This document shows positions 54,240-62,638 of a stretch of 64,000 nucleotides of DNA, one piece after another. This DNA comes from Halobacteriovorax vibrionivorans (GTDB lineage: Bacteria > Bdellovibrionota > Bacteriovoracia > Bacteriovoracales > Bacteriovoracaceae), in contig NZ_QDKL01000004.1 in NCBI RefSeq assembly GCF_003346865.1, positions 61,770-125,769 on the forward strand, written 5' to 3'. The notes under the pieces were generated by a model, which saw nothing but the letters and a program-made list of their open reading frames with translations, was not told the DNA's origin and made no database searches. Made by a program: the position numbers and the translations under genes. How positions within the stretch are numbered: the stretch's first letter is position 1; every line of letters begins with the position of its first letter.

Positions 54240-55371
54240 TAATACCTAATATTGTATCGAGAAAATTGTGCATTTCATATACTTTTGTTTCACTCTGAAG
54301 CTCCTTTTTTATCTGGGCAGAGCTTAGAGCGCGCTCGTGTTGAAATTCTAAAATATTAACTGACTTTACAATACATGGATATGTTTTATAGAGCTTTAGA
54401 ATACTCTTAATTTGATCTTGTCTCCCACTTGAAAAGCTTATTAGAACATCATATTGAACTTTATTTGTATCGTTTAAACTTTGCAGTAACTTTTGATGAC
54501 CTAGTAAATTATGGGCACCAAAGAAAGTAAATTCAAACTCTCCAAAATCAATATGATCACCTCTTCCTGGAGTTATAGGCCACTTGAAATCGTCATTGAT
54601 ATTAGTGATTCCAGTAATATGTGAAAATAAGGCCATGGCCATCTGGCGGTTTCGTAGTTGAAAATCAGTTTCTGACTCATTGCTAACAGATGTGCAATTA
54701 ATAGAGTCTCGATCACACCAATTGCATAGAATATCTTTTAGAAACTTTTGTTCGATATTTTCGAATAATCGTCCACTTATCCTAGTTATTCCATACTTTT
54801 CAAATAAAATTTCCTTAAGGGTTGATCCCAGTATTTGTGTGTGGTCTAGCCCAATTGATGTAATGGCCGCAACTGGTTTTGTAAAAATATTCGTAGCATC
54901 AAAACGGCCACCAAGACCAACTTCAAGAATTAGATATTCAATATCCAGACTTACTGCATATTTTATAAATAAGACAAATAAAGCCTCATAAAAAGATAAC
55001 TGAAGACGAATTATATCCTCTTCATACTTATCAAGAAGTTCAATTAATTCTTCAATAGAAATATTAGAGCTACAATAGCGGAATCTTTCTGTTATTGAGT
55101 TGACATGAGGAGATGTCCAAAGACAACTTTTAAGTCCTTCACTATTAAGTAAAGCGTTTAAACAATGCGATGTTTCTCCTTTACCGTTAGTTCCACCAAT
55201 AATTATAACCTTGGATTTTTCTTCGATAGCTTTTCGATCTAGGGAAAGATAAGATCGTATATGATCTAGTTTTGGGCGAAAGTTCTCTTTACCACATAAG
55301 TTAATAAGCCGAGTAAGAAAAACCTCTTCTTGCTTAGATGATAAATGTCTTTTATCGATTGGACTCTTCAC
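54094..55371 (-). CDS. folC: Dihydrofolate/folylpolyglutamate synthase
   Basis: The 425-aa protein has the Mur-ligase-like ATP loop GGTNGKGETSH (residues 59-69; the usual Ser/Thr position reads Glu-Thr), the folate loop region LWTSPHVNSITERFRY and LILEVGLGGRFDATNI. It adds glutamate to dihydropteroate or folates. The C-terminal half is short and divergent. Its 3' end overlaps the lptD 5' end, so the two share a transcript. Confidence 0.9.
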   Translation of the reverse strand: MKSPIDKRHLSSKQEEVFLTRLINLCGKENFRPKLDHIRSYLSLDRKAIEEKSKVIIIGGTNGKGETSHCLNALLNSEGLKSCLWTSPHVNSITERFRYCSSNISIEELIELLDKYEEDIIRLQLSFYEALFVLFIKYAVSLDIEYLILEVGLGGRFDATNIFTKPVAAITSIGLDHTQILGSTLKEILFEKYGITRISGRLFENIEQKFLKDILCNWCDRDSINCTSVSNESETDFQLRNRQMAMALFSHITGITNINDDFKWPITPGRGDHIDFGEFEFTFFGAHNLLGHQKLLQSLNDTNKVQYDVLISFSSGRQDQIKSILKLYKTYPCIVKSVNILEFQHERALSSAQIKKELQSETKVYEMHNFLDTILGINEEIESNKYSASSTADMPQNIQLQTRNILVVGSYYFIADMQKYLNIRK

Positions 55372-55420
55372 AGTAAAGATATCTCATGAATGAAAATATT
55401 TTGACTAGAAAATTATCTCT

Positions 55421-56188
55421 TTAAAAAGAAAATTCCTTATTATCTGAAGATAGTATATGAATACGTCCCGATTCATTCACCTCTTCTATCTCTTTTGAAA
55501 GCTCATCTAGATAATTAGGTTTTAAATGACCTAAATAAATAGGAACATCTCCAGGCATTTTAGATAACTCTTTCTTAAGCGTTTGTGCTGTATGATGACG
55601 ACTATCAAGGGCCAACTTTTCAAAACGGTTCGGGAAACTAACTTCACAAAATATGGCCACTACATTATTAAGCTTCTTTGCTGCTGTCCAAATCTTATCA
55701 GTTGGGCCAGTGTCTTGAGTGAAGACAATGGCCTTGCCATTTTTTTCAATAATAAAACCTAATGAGCCTGCAAAGTGATTAACTTCGATTGCATGTACTT
55801 TATATTCACCAATTTCTCTACTGTCACCAGACTCTATATTATGAAACTTCATCGTTGGGCTTTCTTTGCTAGGAAGCTTCGTGAAATCAGGCCAAATTGC
55901 ATCGTTAAAAAGATGGTTCATGATATTGTCTTCAACTTCTTTACAAGTCCAAATATCAAAAGGTTTATCATTCATGCCAAAACAATTATCTGCAAGAAAT
56001 GCCAAATCGGAAATATGATCTAAATGAGAATGTGAAATTAGAATATTATCAATCTTTGCCTGATCACTAACACTAACTCCTGTCGCTACAGAACCTGCAT
56101 CAATAAGTAAATTTCCATCAACTAAATAAGATGTTGCTCGGCATTCAGGAGAAACGCCACCATGTCCACCGATAATTTTCACATTCAT
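55421..56188 (-). CDS. Metallo-beta-lactamase-fold protein, class II cAMP phosphodiesterase-like
   Basis: The 255-aa protein has the HSHLDH zinc motif (His53, His55, Asp57, His58), with VDGNLLIDAG upstream and NHFAGSLGFIIEK, FTQDTGPTD and YLGHLKP downstream. These fit the PDE class II (CpdP) branch of the beta-lactamase fold rather than RNase Z, because the DTGPTDKIW region resembles the former. It may hydrolyse cAMP or a related cyclic nucleotide. No sensor or cyclase is adjacent. Confidence 0.8.
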   Translation of the reverse strand: MNVKIIGGHGGVSPECRATSYLVDGNLLIDAGSVATGVSVSDQAKIDNILISHSHLDHISDLAFLADNCFGMNDKPFDIWTCKEVEDNIMNHLFNDAIWPDFTKLPSKESPTMKFHNIESGDSREIGEYKVHAIEVNHFAGSLGFIIEKNGKAIVFTQDTGPTDKIWTAAKKLNNVVAIFCEVSFPNRFEKLALDSRHHTAQTLKKELSKMPGDVPIYLGHLKPNYLDELSKEIEEVNESGRIHILSSDNKEFSF

Positions 56189-56261
56189 TCTAACTCCAAT
56201 TTATTTAATTTTAACTTGGTTTAGAATTTTTTACTAGTACTAAGACATTGAAAAATGGAAA

Positions 56262-57080
56262 CTATTTACCTGTTAACTCTTGATAAACGTCTTGAGTCTT
56301 TCTCCCAAGAGCATTTCCTATTAGTTTGGCGAGATTCTTTGGCGTTTGCTTATCTAAATATGCTTGCGCAAACTTAGCAACTTCCCCACTTGCGGCGAGA
56401 TTAGAAGAGTTAGATTTTGGCCAATCAATAACAATAACAAACTCTCCCTTTGCAGTAACGAGCTCATCACGAAAATCTTGTGCCTTGAAATGAATTGCTT
56501 CCTCAAACTTCTTAGTTAATTCACGGCAGATGCAAATATTTGCTTCAGGAAATTCTTGCGATATTTGTTTCAGAGTTGAATGAATACGATGAGGAGATTC
56601 AAAAAAGAGTGACGTATTCCCCTGCTCAGATGCGACTTTCAACTTATTTGATATTTCACCTTTTTTACGTGGAAGGAATCCAAAAAAAGTATAAGGATTA
56701 GGAGCAAATCCACTAAGTTCAAGAGCAACAGTTACAGCACTAGGGCCAGGAACTGAAGTAACCTCTCCTCCTCTTGCTAATATTTCTTTAACCAGTATAT
56801 GACCAGGGTCTGAAACGATAGGGCTACCAGCATCTGAGACAAGAATAGGAAATTGAGAATTACTAATTTGATCTATATAGAAGTCTAGCTTGTCTTGGGA
56901 ATGATCATTGAAAGAGAGAACTCTTAAACCTGGCCTGTCTATTTCAATCTTATTTAATAGAGAACGAAATACACGAGTATCCTCGGCCAAAACGATATCA
57001 CAACTCTCAAATGCCTGACGCATTCTCTCAGATACATCGTTTAAATTCCCAATTGGCGTTGATACTAGAGTAAGCTTCAC
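56262..57080 (-). CDS. rsmI: 16S rRNA (cytidine(1402)-2'-O)-methyltransferase
   Basis: The 272-aa protein has the tetrapyrrole-methylase-type fold with the RsmI signatures VSTPIGNLNDVSERM, AEDTRVFRSLL, VSDAGSPIVSDPGH and FGFLPRKKGE. It methylates C1402 of 16S rRNA using S-adenosylmethionine. The length is normal. A 154-nt gap separates it from the divergent STAS gene. Confidence 0.95.
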   Translation of the reverse strand: MKLTLVSTPIGNLNDVSERMRQAFESCDIVLAEDTRVFRSLLNKIEIDRPGLRVLSFNDHSQDKLDFYIDQISNSQFPILVSDAGSPIVSDPGHILVKEILARGGEVTSVPGPSAVTVALELSGFAPNPYTFFGFLPRKKGEISNKLKVASEQGNTSLFFESPHRIHSTLKQISQEFPEANICICRELTKKFEEAIHFKAQDFRDELVTAKGEFVIVIDWPKSNSSNLAASGEVAKFAQAYLDKQTPKNLAKLIGNALGRKTQDVYQELTGK

Positions 57081-57234
57081 TGAAATAATCCTTCTTTAAT
57101 TGATATATTCTCTAATAAATTATGTGATTCCATTCATTTATAACTTACATAAGAAATAACTTCCATCTAAAACTAAAAGACACAATGCGTTACAATAATA
57201 TTCGATGTAGTTTTATGCTGAAGAAGGAGTTTTA

Positions 57235-57618
57235 ATGACAATGCAAGCAAGAGTACGCACAGATTCAACTGGAAATATAACAGTTCATATAGAAGGTGGT
57301 ATGGACTATGAAAATATCATTCCACTAAAGCAAGAATTAGCAACAATTACTAGTTCTCACCCTACTTCAACTATCACGCTTGACCTTACGGCCCTTAACT
57401 TCGTTGGCTCATCTGGAATTGGAGTATTCGTTGATACAATTAGAAGTCTAAATAAAAGACGTGACCAAGTTAGACTCTCTAACGTTGCTCCAGAGTTCAT
57501 AAAAGTTTTTAAACTTTATAATTTTAATGCAATGGAAATTCTAATCAATGAATTTGAAACTGATGAAACAGAACTGTCTAAGTTCTATGGTCAAAAGAAA
57601 AGAACTTTTCAAAACTGA
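57235..57618 (+). CDS. STAS-domain anti-sigma factor antagonist-like protein
   Basis: The 127-aa protein is one STAS domain: TITLDLTALNFVGSSGIGVFVD carries the phosphorylatable serine position (Ser59/Ser60), as in SpoIIAA and RsbV. It would be switched by an anti-sigma kinase not visible here. A C-terminal tail (FETDETELSKFYGQKK) is outside the domain. AAGGAG precedes the ATG. It converges with the glycine-rich gene, overlapping by 10 nt. Confidence 0.9.
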   Translation: MTMQARVRTDSTGNITVHIEGGMDYENIIPLKQELATITSSHPTSTITLDLTALNFVGSSGIGVFVDTIRSLNKRRDQVRLSNVAPEFIKVFKLYNFNAMEILINEFETDETELSKFYGQKKRTFQN

Positions 57619-58079
57619 TAATTTAATAAATTTACATAAAAATCTTGGCCTGGCTTATTTTGCTTAAAACCAATTTCAGCTGGGCCTTTTTGACTAAAGT
57701 CTTTAATCTCTATTGATCCCTGGTAATTATAACCACCACCTTGATAACTTGAGTCCTGATAAGGACTTCCTTGAGTATCTGGATAGTAATAATTTTCGTT
57801 ATTAGGTCCTTGATTTTGATACTTGCGATATTCGTGTGATCCAATAATATAACCACCAAAAATTAAACCAGCATATAGTCCAAGAGAAGCACCAATTGCG
57901 ATTGAGCGAGATGAACCACCAAAGGCCATTGCCGCCGTTCCCAATAATGCTCCACCAACTGTTCCATACCCAGCATTCATGGCAATGATCTTAACTTTAG
58001 GATCCATTTGTGCGCGGGCCTGAAAGCTTGTTGAAATAGTTGAAATAAATAGAGTAATTAAGAATAGTTTTTTAATCAT
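57609..58079 (-). CDS. Exported protein with glycine-rich hydrophobic hairpin, about 156 aa
   Basis: I take the start at ATG 58077-58079 (MIKKLFLITLF), which begins a signal peptide ending QARAQ; the longer frame to 58130 would start with TTG. The mature part has two Gly-rich hydrophobic stretches (AGYGTVGGALLGTAAMAFGG and GASLGLYAGLIFGGYIIG) like glycine-zipper membrane proteins, then a Tyr/Gln/Asn-rich low-complexity tail (SSYQGGGYNYQG). The function is unknown. A membrane-associated periplasmic protein is likely. No ribosome-binding site is evident. Confidence 0.6.
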   Translation of the reverse strand: MIKKLFLITLFISTISTSFQARAQMDPKVKIIAMNAGYGTVGGALLGTAAMAFGGSSRSIAIGASLGLYAGLIFGGYIIGSHEYRKYQNQGPNNENYYYPDTQGSPYQDSSYQGGGYNYQGSIEIKDFSQKGPAEIGFKQNKPGQDFYVNLLNYQF

Positions 58080-58137
58080 ATAAAAATTGTAAAAGAAGGC
58101 CTTGCCTGATGCAAGGTAAATGTTCACCAAATCTTAA

Positions 58138-58425
58138 TCAAATAATAGACACAGTGCAAGACATCTCAAAGAAACTTGAAACAAAGTTAGCACTAGAAAA
58201 CAGCCTTCGCCTTTGCTGTTCAGTAATTTGGCCATTCGATTTTACTTCAAATATTTTTAGGATGAAAGTATCTCGAATTTTATAAATGCCACAAATATCC
58301 ACTTGCCCACAGCCAACTCGCCTTAGCATTGTAGGACAAATCAATAATGGGATGGCCTCTTTATGAATCTTTGTCGATTTTTTTAATTCTAAATTTAGAC
58401 CTTTGGATACATTATTCCTGTACAA
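58138..58425 (-). CDS. YraN-like (UPF0102) PD-(D/E)XK endonuclease-fold protein
   Basis: The 95-aa frame overlaps the 3' end of rnhB by 14 nt. Its core GQVDICGIYKIR (Asp43) with IFEVKSNGQIT (Glu60, Lys62) and a Gln/Arg helix (TEQQRRRLFSSANFV) matches the restriction-endonuclease-fold pattern of YraN. Position after rnhB is where yraN usually sits in the trmD-rplS-rnhB order. It is shorter than the usual YraN of about 115-120 aa and has a Cys-rich region (CPTMLRRVGCG). The activity is unknown in the family. Confidence 0.6.
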   Translation of the reverse strand: MYRNNVSKGLNLELKKSTKIHKEAIPLLICPTMLRRVGCGQVDICGIYKIRDTFILKIFEVKSNGQITEQQRRRLFSSANFVSSFFEMSCTVSII

Positions 58426-59071
58426 ATTCCTTTACCCCTTTAAATGTTTTGCGATGTATTGGGGTAATACCATATTCTTCGATAGCTTTACGATGAGCAG
58501 CTGTAGGATAACCAGCATTTTTTTCAAATCCGTAATAAGGAAATTTTCGAGCTTCCTTTATCATCAGTCGATCGCGGAAAACTTTTGCAATAATGGAGGC
58601 TAGCCCTATAAGAACTGACTTACTATCCCCTTTTATTACAGCATGAACATCTTTAACTTTTGTTGACTTAAAAGGAAATTTTCCATCAACTAGAACGACT
58701 GAATCTTGTTTTAGAATGTTATGACAGGACTTTTTCATTCCTAGAAGTGATGCTTGAAAAATATTAACTTCATCTATTTTCTTCGGCGTAATCTTTTCGA
58801 CGCTATATTCAAATAGATCACGAAAGTTTTGTTTCTTAAAAGTTGAGATATTTAACTCTTCTAAAATCCTTTCCATTTTCTTTAAAGAAAGTTTCTTTGA
58901 ATCTGTAACACCGTATTCTTTTAAAATACTTGCTAAGACTGCAAGATTATCAACTCGTACCCCAACAGCACAAGTTACAACGGGCCCAGCAAGAGGACCT
59001 CTTCCAACCTCATCGGTTGCAATTATATATTGATGATCTTTGATGAATTCTTTTTCAAACATAGGCTTCAC
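58412..59071 (-). CDS. rnhB: Ribonuclease HII
   Basis: The 219-aa protein has the RNase HII start ATDEVGRGPLAGPVV (Asp20, Glu21), a central Asp in VVLVDGKFPF and a KGDSKSVLIGLASIIAKVFRD region, plus YGFEKNAGYPTAAHRKAI. It removes ribonucleotides from DNA. Its gene follows rplS with a terminator in between. The first ATG has a second at codon 4; the choice does not affect the domain. Confidence 0.95.
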   Translation of the reverse strand: MKPMFEKEFIKDHQYIIATDEVGRGPLAGPVVTCAVGVRVDNLAVLASILKEYGVTDSKKLSLKKMERILEELNISTFKKQNFRDLFEYSVEKITPKKIDEVNIFQASLLGMKKSCHNILKQDSVVLVDGKFPFKSTKVKDVHAVIKGDSKSVLIGLASIIAKVFRDRLMIKEARKFPYYGFEKNAGYPTAAHRKAIEEYGITPIHRKTFKGVKEFVQE

Positions 59072-59080
59072 AAATAAAGA

Positions 59081-59100
59081 GGCCCCTATTTCTAGGGGCC
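59081..59100 (-). terminator. Terminator downstream of rplS
   Basis: An 8-bp stem GGCCCCTA/TAGGGGCC with loop TTTC (plus strand) precedes CTTTATTTG on the minus strand. It lies about 28 nt beyond the rplS stop and upstream of rnhB, so it may cause partial termination. Confidence 0.75.
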
Positions 59101-59127
59101 CTTTTATGACTTAAATAGTTTTTTAAA

Positions 59128-59490
59128 TTACTTTCTATCGTAGTCAATTGCGATACGTGCAGATTTACCTGAACGATCTCTTAGGTAGTAAAGTTTAGAT
59201 CTTCTAGATTTACCTTTTTGAACGATCTCAATCTTTTCTACATTTGGTGAATGAAATGGGAATACCCTTTCAACACCAATTCCAGAAGAAACTTTTCTAA
59301 CTCTGAAGTGACCAGATAGTTTACCTTCTTCTTTCATTGCAATACATACACCACGGAAAATCTGAATACGAGATTTGTTACCTTCAGTGATTCTTGCGTG
59401 AACATCAATTGTGTCCCCAGTTTTAAACTTTGGGAAAGATTCTACATTTGTGTTCTTGTAATTTTCATTTACTACGTCTACTAAATTCAT
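59128..59490 (-). CDS. rplS: Ribosomal protein L19
   Basis: The 120-aa protein has L19 signatures [53 protein letters not shown] and a basic [13 protein letters not shown] end. It sits at the 30S-50S interface. It is preceded by a SPOUT methyltransferase gene rather than directly by trmD. Confidence 0.97.
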   Translation of the reverse strand: MNLVDVVNENYKNTNVESFPKFKTGDTIDVHARITEGNKSRIQIFRGVCIAMKEEGKLSGHFRVRKVSSGIGVERVFPFHSPNVEKIEIVQKGKSRRSKLYYLRDRSGKSARIAIDYDRK

Positions 59491-59555
59491 TACGAACTCC
59501 TAAAAAACGCTTGAACTTCTCAGAGGACCAACACCGTGTTGTTCTTAAGTAAATT

Positions 59556-60137
59556 CTATTTCAAAGACTCAGAGGCACTATTCAGTCGATCTAAATAGAT
59601 TGCGACTGCCGATCGAACAGACAGGTGATTATATCCATCCGCACTTCCACCAAAAATTGGTTCAAGTGCAAAATGGGCCCGTTCGAGTACTTGTGCATGG
59701 AGACCCCATCCTGTACCAAATAACAAGAAGATAGGCCTTTTGTCAAGGCGCGCATTATTGATCAGGTCAGTTTCTACACCATTATTTGACTCGAAATTTG
59801 CACCTGTAACACAAATTAAAGGCTCAACACCTTCTATCTCCTTAATTTTATTGATTCCTTCCTCCACAGAGTTCACAAGACGAGCAATTGCCAGCGCATC
59901 TTGACGATCTGGGTTATAAACTCCAGCATCATCTTCCTCCCAGTGTCCTAGTATTCTTTTTACTAGTTTATGTTGGGCCTCAAGTGGAGTCACAATAAAG
60001 TAATTCTTCATACCAAAAGTACGACAGCTTCTAGCAATATCGTGTATATCGAGATTTGTTACTGAAGTTGTAACAATATCCCCTCTTTTATTTTTAATTG
60101 GGTGGTGTACTAAACCGAGATAAATATTATCTTTCAT
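59556..60137 (-). CDS. SPOUT-type RNA methyltransferase (RNA_methyltransferase_4-like)
   Basis: The 193-aa protein has the SPOUT pattern with YLGLVHHPIKNKRGD at the N-terminus, DIARSCRTFGM, and a C-terminal cofactor-knot stretch FLLFGTGWGLH plus YNHLSVRSAVAIYLDRL. Small SPOUT enzymes of this type are often encoded next to trmD, as here. The target nucleotide is unknown, probably in tRNA or rRNA. Confidence 0.85.
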   Translation of the reverse strand: MKDNIYLGLVHHPIKNKRGDIVTTSVTNLDIHDIARSCRTFGMKNYFIVTPLEAQHKLVKRILGHWEEDDAGVYNPDRQDALAIARLVNSVEEGINKIKEIEGVEPLICVTGANFESNNGVETDLINNARLDKRPIFLLFGTGWGLHAQVLERAHFALEPIFGGSADGYNHLSVRSAVAIYLDRLNSASESLK

Positions 60138-60150
60138 CTTTAATATATCC

Positions 60151-60873
60151 TTAAACTTTATTTCTCATATAGGTCTTATAAAGATCAGGCCTATACTTTT
60201 TTGTAAATTCTAATTTCTTATTCTGGTTAAATTCATCAATAAGCTTGTGATTACCTTCAGTCAAAACACTTGGTACTTTCACACCATTAAAGTTTGAAGG
60301 CCTTGTATAAACTGGCCCTTCAATAAGTCCATCTTCAAATGAATCACAAATTGCACTTTGATCATTACCTAATGCTTTTGGTAAAAACCTAAGCATTGCA
60401 TCGGTAATAGTCATAACAGCAAGTTCTCCACCTGATAGAACATAATCACCAAGTGAATAAATTCGTGTTACATATTGCTCAATAAAGCGCTCGTCAATTC
60501 CTTCATAGCGGCCACATATAAATACGTATTGCTTTCTATTTTCTTGAAATGAAGACGCTAAATCTTTTGCATTATCATTATTAAAAACTGTACCTCGAGG
60601 AGAAGTATAAATAATTTCTAATTCATCTTTAGAGATTTTTTCAGTTTTTAAAATATGTTTTATGGCCTCTTCAAGAACATCTGCTCTTAGAACCATTCCT
60701 GGGCCACCACCATAAGGAGAACTATCGACACCTTTAAAGCTTTTAGGAGAGAAGTCACCAAGATAAAGAGTCTCAAACTCGACTTCATTTTCTAAAAACT
60801 TTCCAATGACTCCGCTACTTTTGAAAGCATCAAAGAATTGAGGAAATAATGTGATTACCCATATTTTATTCAT
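60151..60873 (-). CDS. trmD: tRNA (guanine(37)-N1)-methyltransferase
   Basis: The TrmD motifs SPYGGGPGMVLRAD, FICGRYEGIDERF, YSLGDYVLSGGELA and VYTRPSNFNG are present. It methylates G37 of tRNAs to prevent frameshifting. I set the start at the ATG at 60871-60873, which overlaps the rimM stop (TAATG); the frame is open to an ATG at 60897. A hairpin GTGGAAT/ATTCCAC spans 60884-60902 and may affect coupling. Confidence 0.95.
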   Translation of the reverse strand: MNKIWVITLFPQFFDAFKSSGVIGKFLENEVEFETLYLGDFSPKSFKGVDSSPYGGGPGMVLRADVLEEAIKHILKTEKISKDELEIIYTSPRGTVFNNDNAKDLASSFQENRKQYVFICGRYEGIDERFIEQYVTRIYSLGDYVLSGGELAVMTITDAMLRFLPKALGNDQSAICDSFEDGLIEGPVYTRPSNFNGVKVPSVLTEGNHKLIDEFNQNKKLEFTKKYRPDLYKTYMRNKV

Positions 60874-61400
60874 TACATTAAACGTGGAATTAAGCATTCC
60901 ACACGATTCTCTTCTAAATTAACAAGTTTAACAAATTGATCAACAAATGGAATATCAACATGCTTTCCATTAATTTTTGTATTTAAAACAATATGTGCAC
61001 CGTTATCAAAATATTTTACAACTTTTCCAACGACTTGATCTTTTTCAATGTCAAAAACATCTAGGCCAATAATGTCGGCCATATAAAATTCGTCCTCTTC
61101 TGTTTCAGGTAATGTACTGCGATCAACATAGATCTCAAAAGGTAACATTTCTTCAGTTACATTTCTGTTATCAACACCTTCAAGATAGGCAAATACTTTA
61201 TTTCCAAATGAAATCGATTTAACTGTCAATTCTTTTCCAGTCTTAGCAATTGAGCTTCCATTTAGTGGTTTTGCAAAAAATGTAACACCTTTTTGTAAGA
61301 CACTATTATCTTTATTTTCTAAGTTAAAGACGAAGGCCCCCTTTATTCCATGCGGTCGGGTTGCAGTGCCAAGTAAAATTAAATTTTCTGAATTTTCCAT
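60873..61400 (-). CDS. rimM: 16S rRNA processing protein RimM
   Basis: From the ATG at 61398-61400 the protein is 175 aa: GTATRPHGIKGAFVF in the N-terminal barrel, then ADIIGLDVFD and a PRC-like end HVDIPFVDQFVKLVNLEENRVE. It assists 30S maturation. A GTG at 61436 would extend the N-terminus by 12 residues but has no spaced ribosome-binding site. It is the first gene of the rimM-trmD unit; rpsP, the usual first gene, is not here, and the upstream neighbour is the divergent porin gene. Confidence 0.92.
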   Translation of the reverse strand: MENSENLILLGTATRPHGIKGAFVFNLENKDNSVLQKGVTFFAKPLNGSSIAKTGKELTVKSISFGNKVFAYLEGVDNRNVTEEMLPFEIYVDRSTLPETEEDEFYMADIIGLDVFDIEKDQVVGKVVKYFDNGAHIVLNTKINGKHVDIPFVDQFVKLVNLEENRVECLIPRLM

Positions 61401-61460
61401 AGGCTGACTTATATCACGCCTTGCAAGGTAAATCACCTATATATTTTTCAAGTATTTAAC

Positions 61461-61489
61461 TTGCCAATTAACTGAACTCTAGTTTTAAT
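61461..61489 (+). promoter_or_regulatory. Putative porin promoter
   Basis: A -35 TTGCCA at 61461-61466 and a -10 TTTAAT at 61484-61489 are spaced by 17 bp. A start near 61497 gives a short leader before GGAGAG at 61514 and ATG at 61524. Confidence 0.6.
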
Positions 61490-61523
61490 ATTTGTATTAA
61501 AGACAAAATTCATGGAGAGAATT

Positions 61524-62555
61524 ATGAAAAAAATCGTAAGTGCTGCAGCGGTATGTGTTGTAGCTATCCCAACAATGGCAGCGAGTATTGAGATGCCAAC
61601 TATTTACGGAAAAATTAACAAAGCAGCTATTTACACTGATCAAGATAGCACAGGAAGAACATCATTTTCAGGTTTTGCAGATGTAGACTCTTCTGAAACT
61701 CGTCTTGGTGTAAAAGGTAAATGGGATGTTGAAAACATCCAAGGTACTTATGTAATTGAAATGGGCCTAAACTCATCAAAGGACTCTAACGGTACTGATT
61801 ATAGAATCAGAATGCGTCAAGCGGCCGTAGGCGCAAAAACTTCAATTGGTACATTTAAGGCCGGTCAAACATATACTCCAATGGACTATGTAATGCTAAA
61901 GACTGACGTTCTTAGCTCAACAGTAGCTTCAATTACAGGTTCTGATGCAAGTGCTAGAATTGATGGTGCCGTATCAAGACTAGGTATGAGATATCGTACA
62001 AGAACAGATATGATGTCATATGAGACACCAAGCCTTGGTGGACTTACTTTTTCTCTTTCAACTGATAGAGATAACGGTATGAATAACGACTCTACTGATG
62101 CAGATTATGGTCCAACTCACTACACTGGTCTTGTTAAGTTTGACAGACAAATGGGTAAAGTTGATATGAACCTATTTGCTGGTTATGACACTTGGGCAGA
62201 AGATGGTGAAGATAACACTTACACTCTAGCTGGAGCTAAGTTTGGATTTGGAAACTTCCAACTAAATGCTGCTTACAGTATCGAAGAAAATGATGCTGCA
62301 ACAAAAACTGAAATCAACAGAACTTATGCAGGTGCTCAATACACGATGAATAAGAATGTATTTGCAGTAACTTATCAACTACGTGATGAAAAAGATGCTG
62401 GAAATGAGTATACACAAATTGCTGCTCACTACAGATATATGTTCACAAAGAAATTTGATATGAGCTTAACTGTTCTTACTTATGATGTTGATGAAACAGC
62501 TGGAACACAAAACGAAGCGACAATGGCCGCTGCGGGTATCCAACTTAAGTTCTAA
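61524..62555 (+). CDS. Outer-membrane porin
   Basis: From the ATG at 61524 (behind GGAGAG) the protein is 343 aa with a signal peptide ending PTMAA and a mature start SIEMPTIYGKINKAA, typical of general porins. Strands such as RMRQAAVGAKT, TFKAGQTYTP, MNLFAGYDTW and IAAHYRYMF alternate with turns, and the protein ends ...GIQLKF with terminal Phe. The upstream ATG at 61512 would put four residues before the true signal. Trimeric general porin is the best call. Confidence 0.9.
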   Translation: MKKIVSAAAVCVVAIPTMAASIEMPTIYGKINKAAIYTDQDSTGRTSFSGFADVDSSETRLGVKGKWDVENIQGTYVIEMGLNSSKDSNGTDYRIRMRQAAVGAKTSIGTFKAGQTYTPMDYVMLKTDVLSSTVASITGSDASARIDGAVSRLGMRYRTRTDMMSYETPSLGGLTFSLSTDRDNGMNNDSTDADYGPTHYTGLVKFDRQMGKVDMNLFAGYDTWAEDGEDNTYTLAGAKFGFGNFQLNAAYSIEENDAATKTEINRTYAGAQYTMNKNVFAVTYQLRDEKDAGNEYTQIAAHYRYMFTKKFDMSLTVLTYDVDETAGTQNEATMAAAGIQLKF

Positions 62556-62584
62556 TAATTTAAAAATTATTTAAATAAGTTCTA

Positions 62585-62604
62585 AGGCCCACTATTGTGG
62601 GCCT
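62585..62604 (+). terminator. Terminator of the porin gene
   Basis: The stem AGGCCCAC/GTGGGCCT (8 bp, 4-nt loop) is followed by TTCTTTTTTG. It starts 29 nt after the stop. Confidence 0.92.
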
Positions 62605-62638
62605 TTCTTTTTTGTGAATTATTTTCTATAATATCTCA

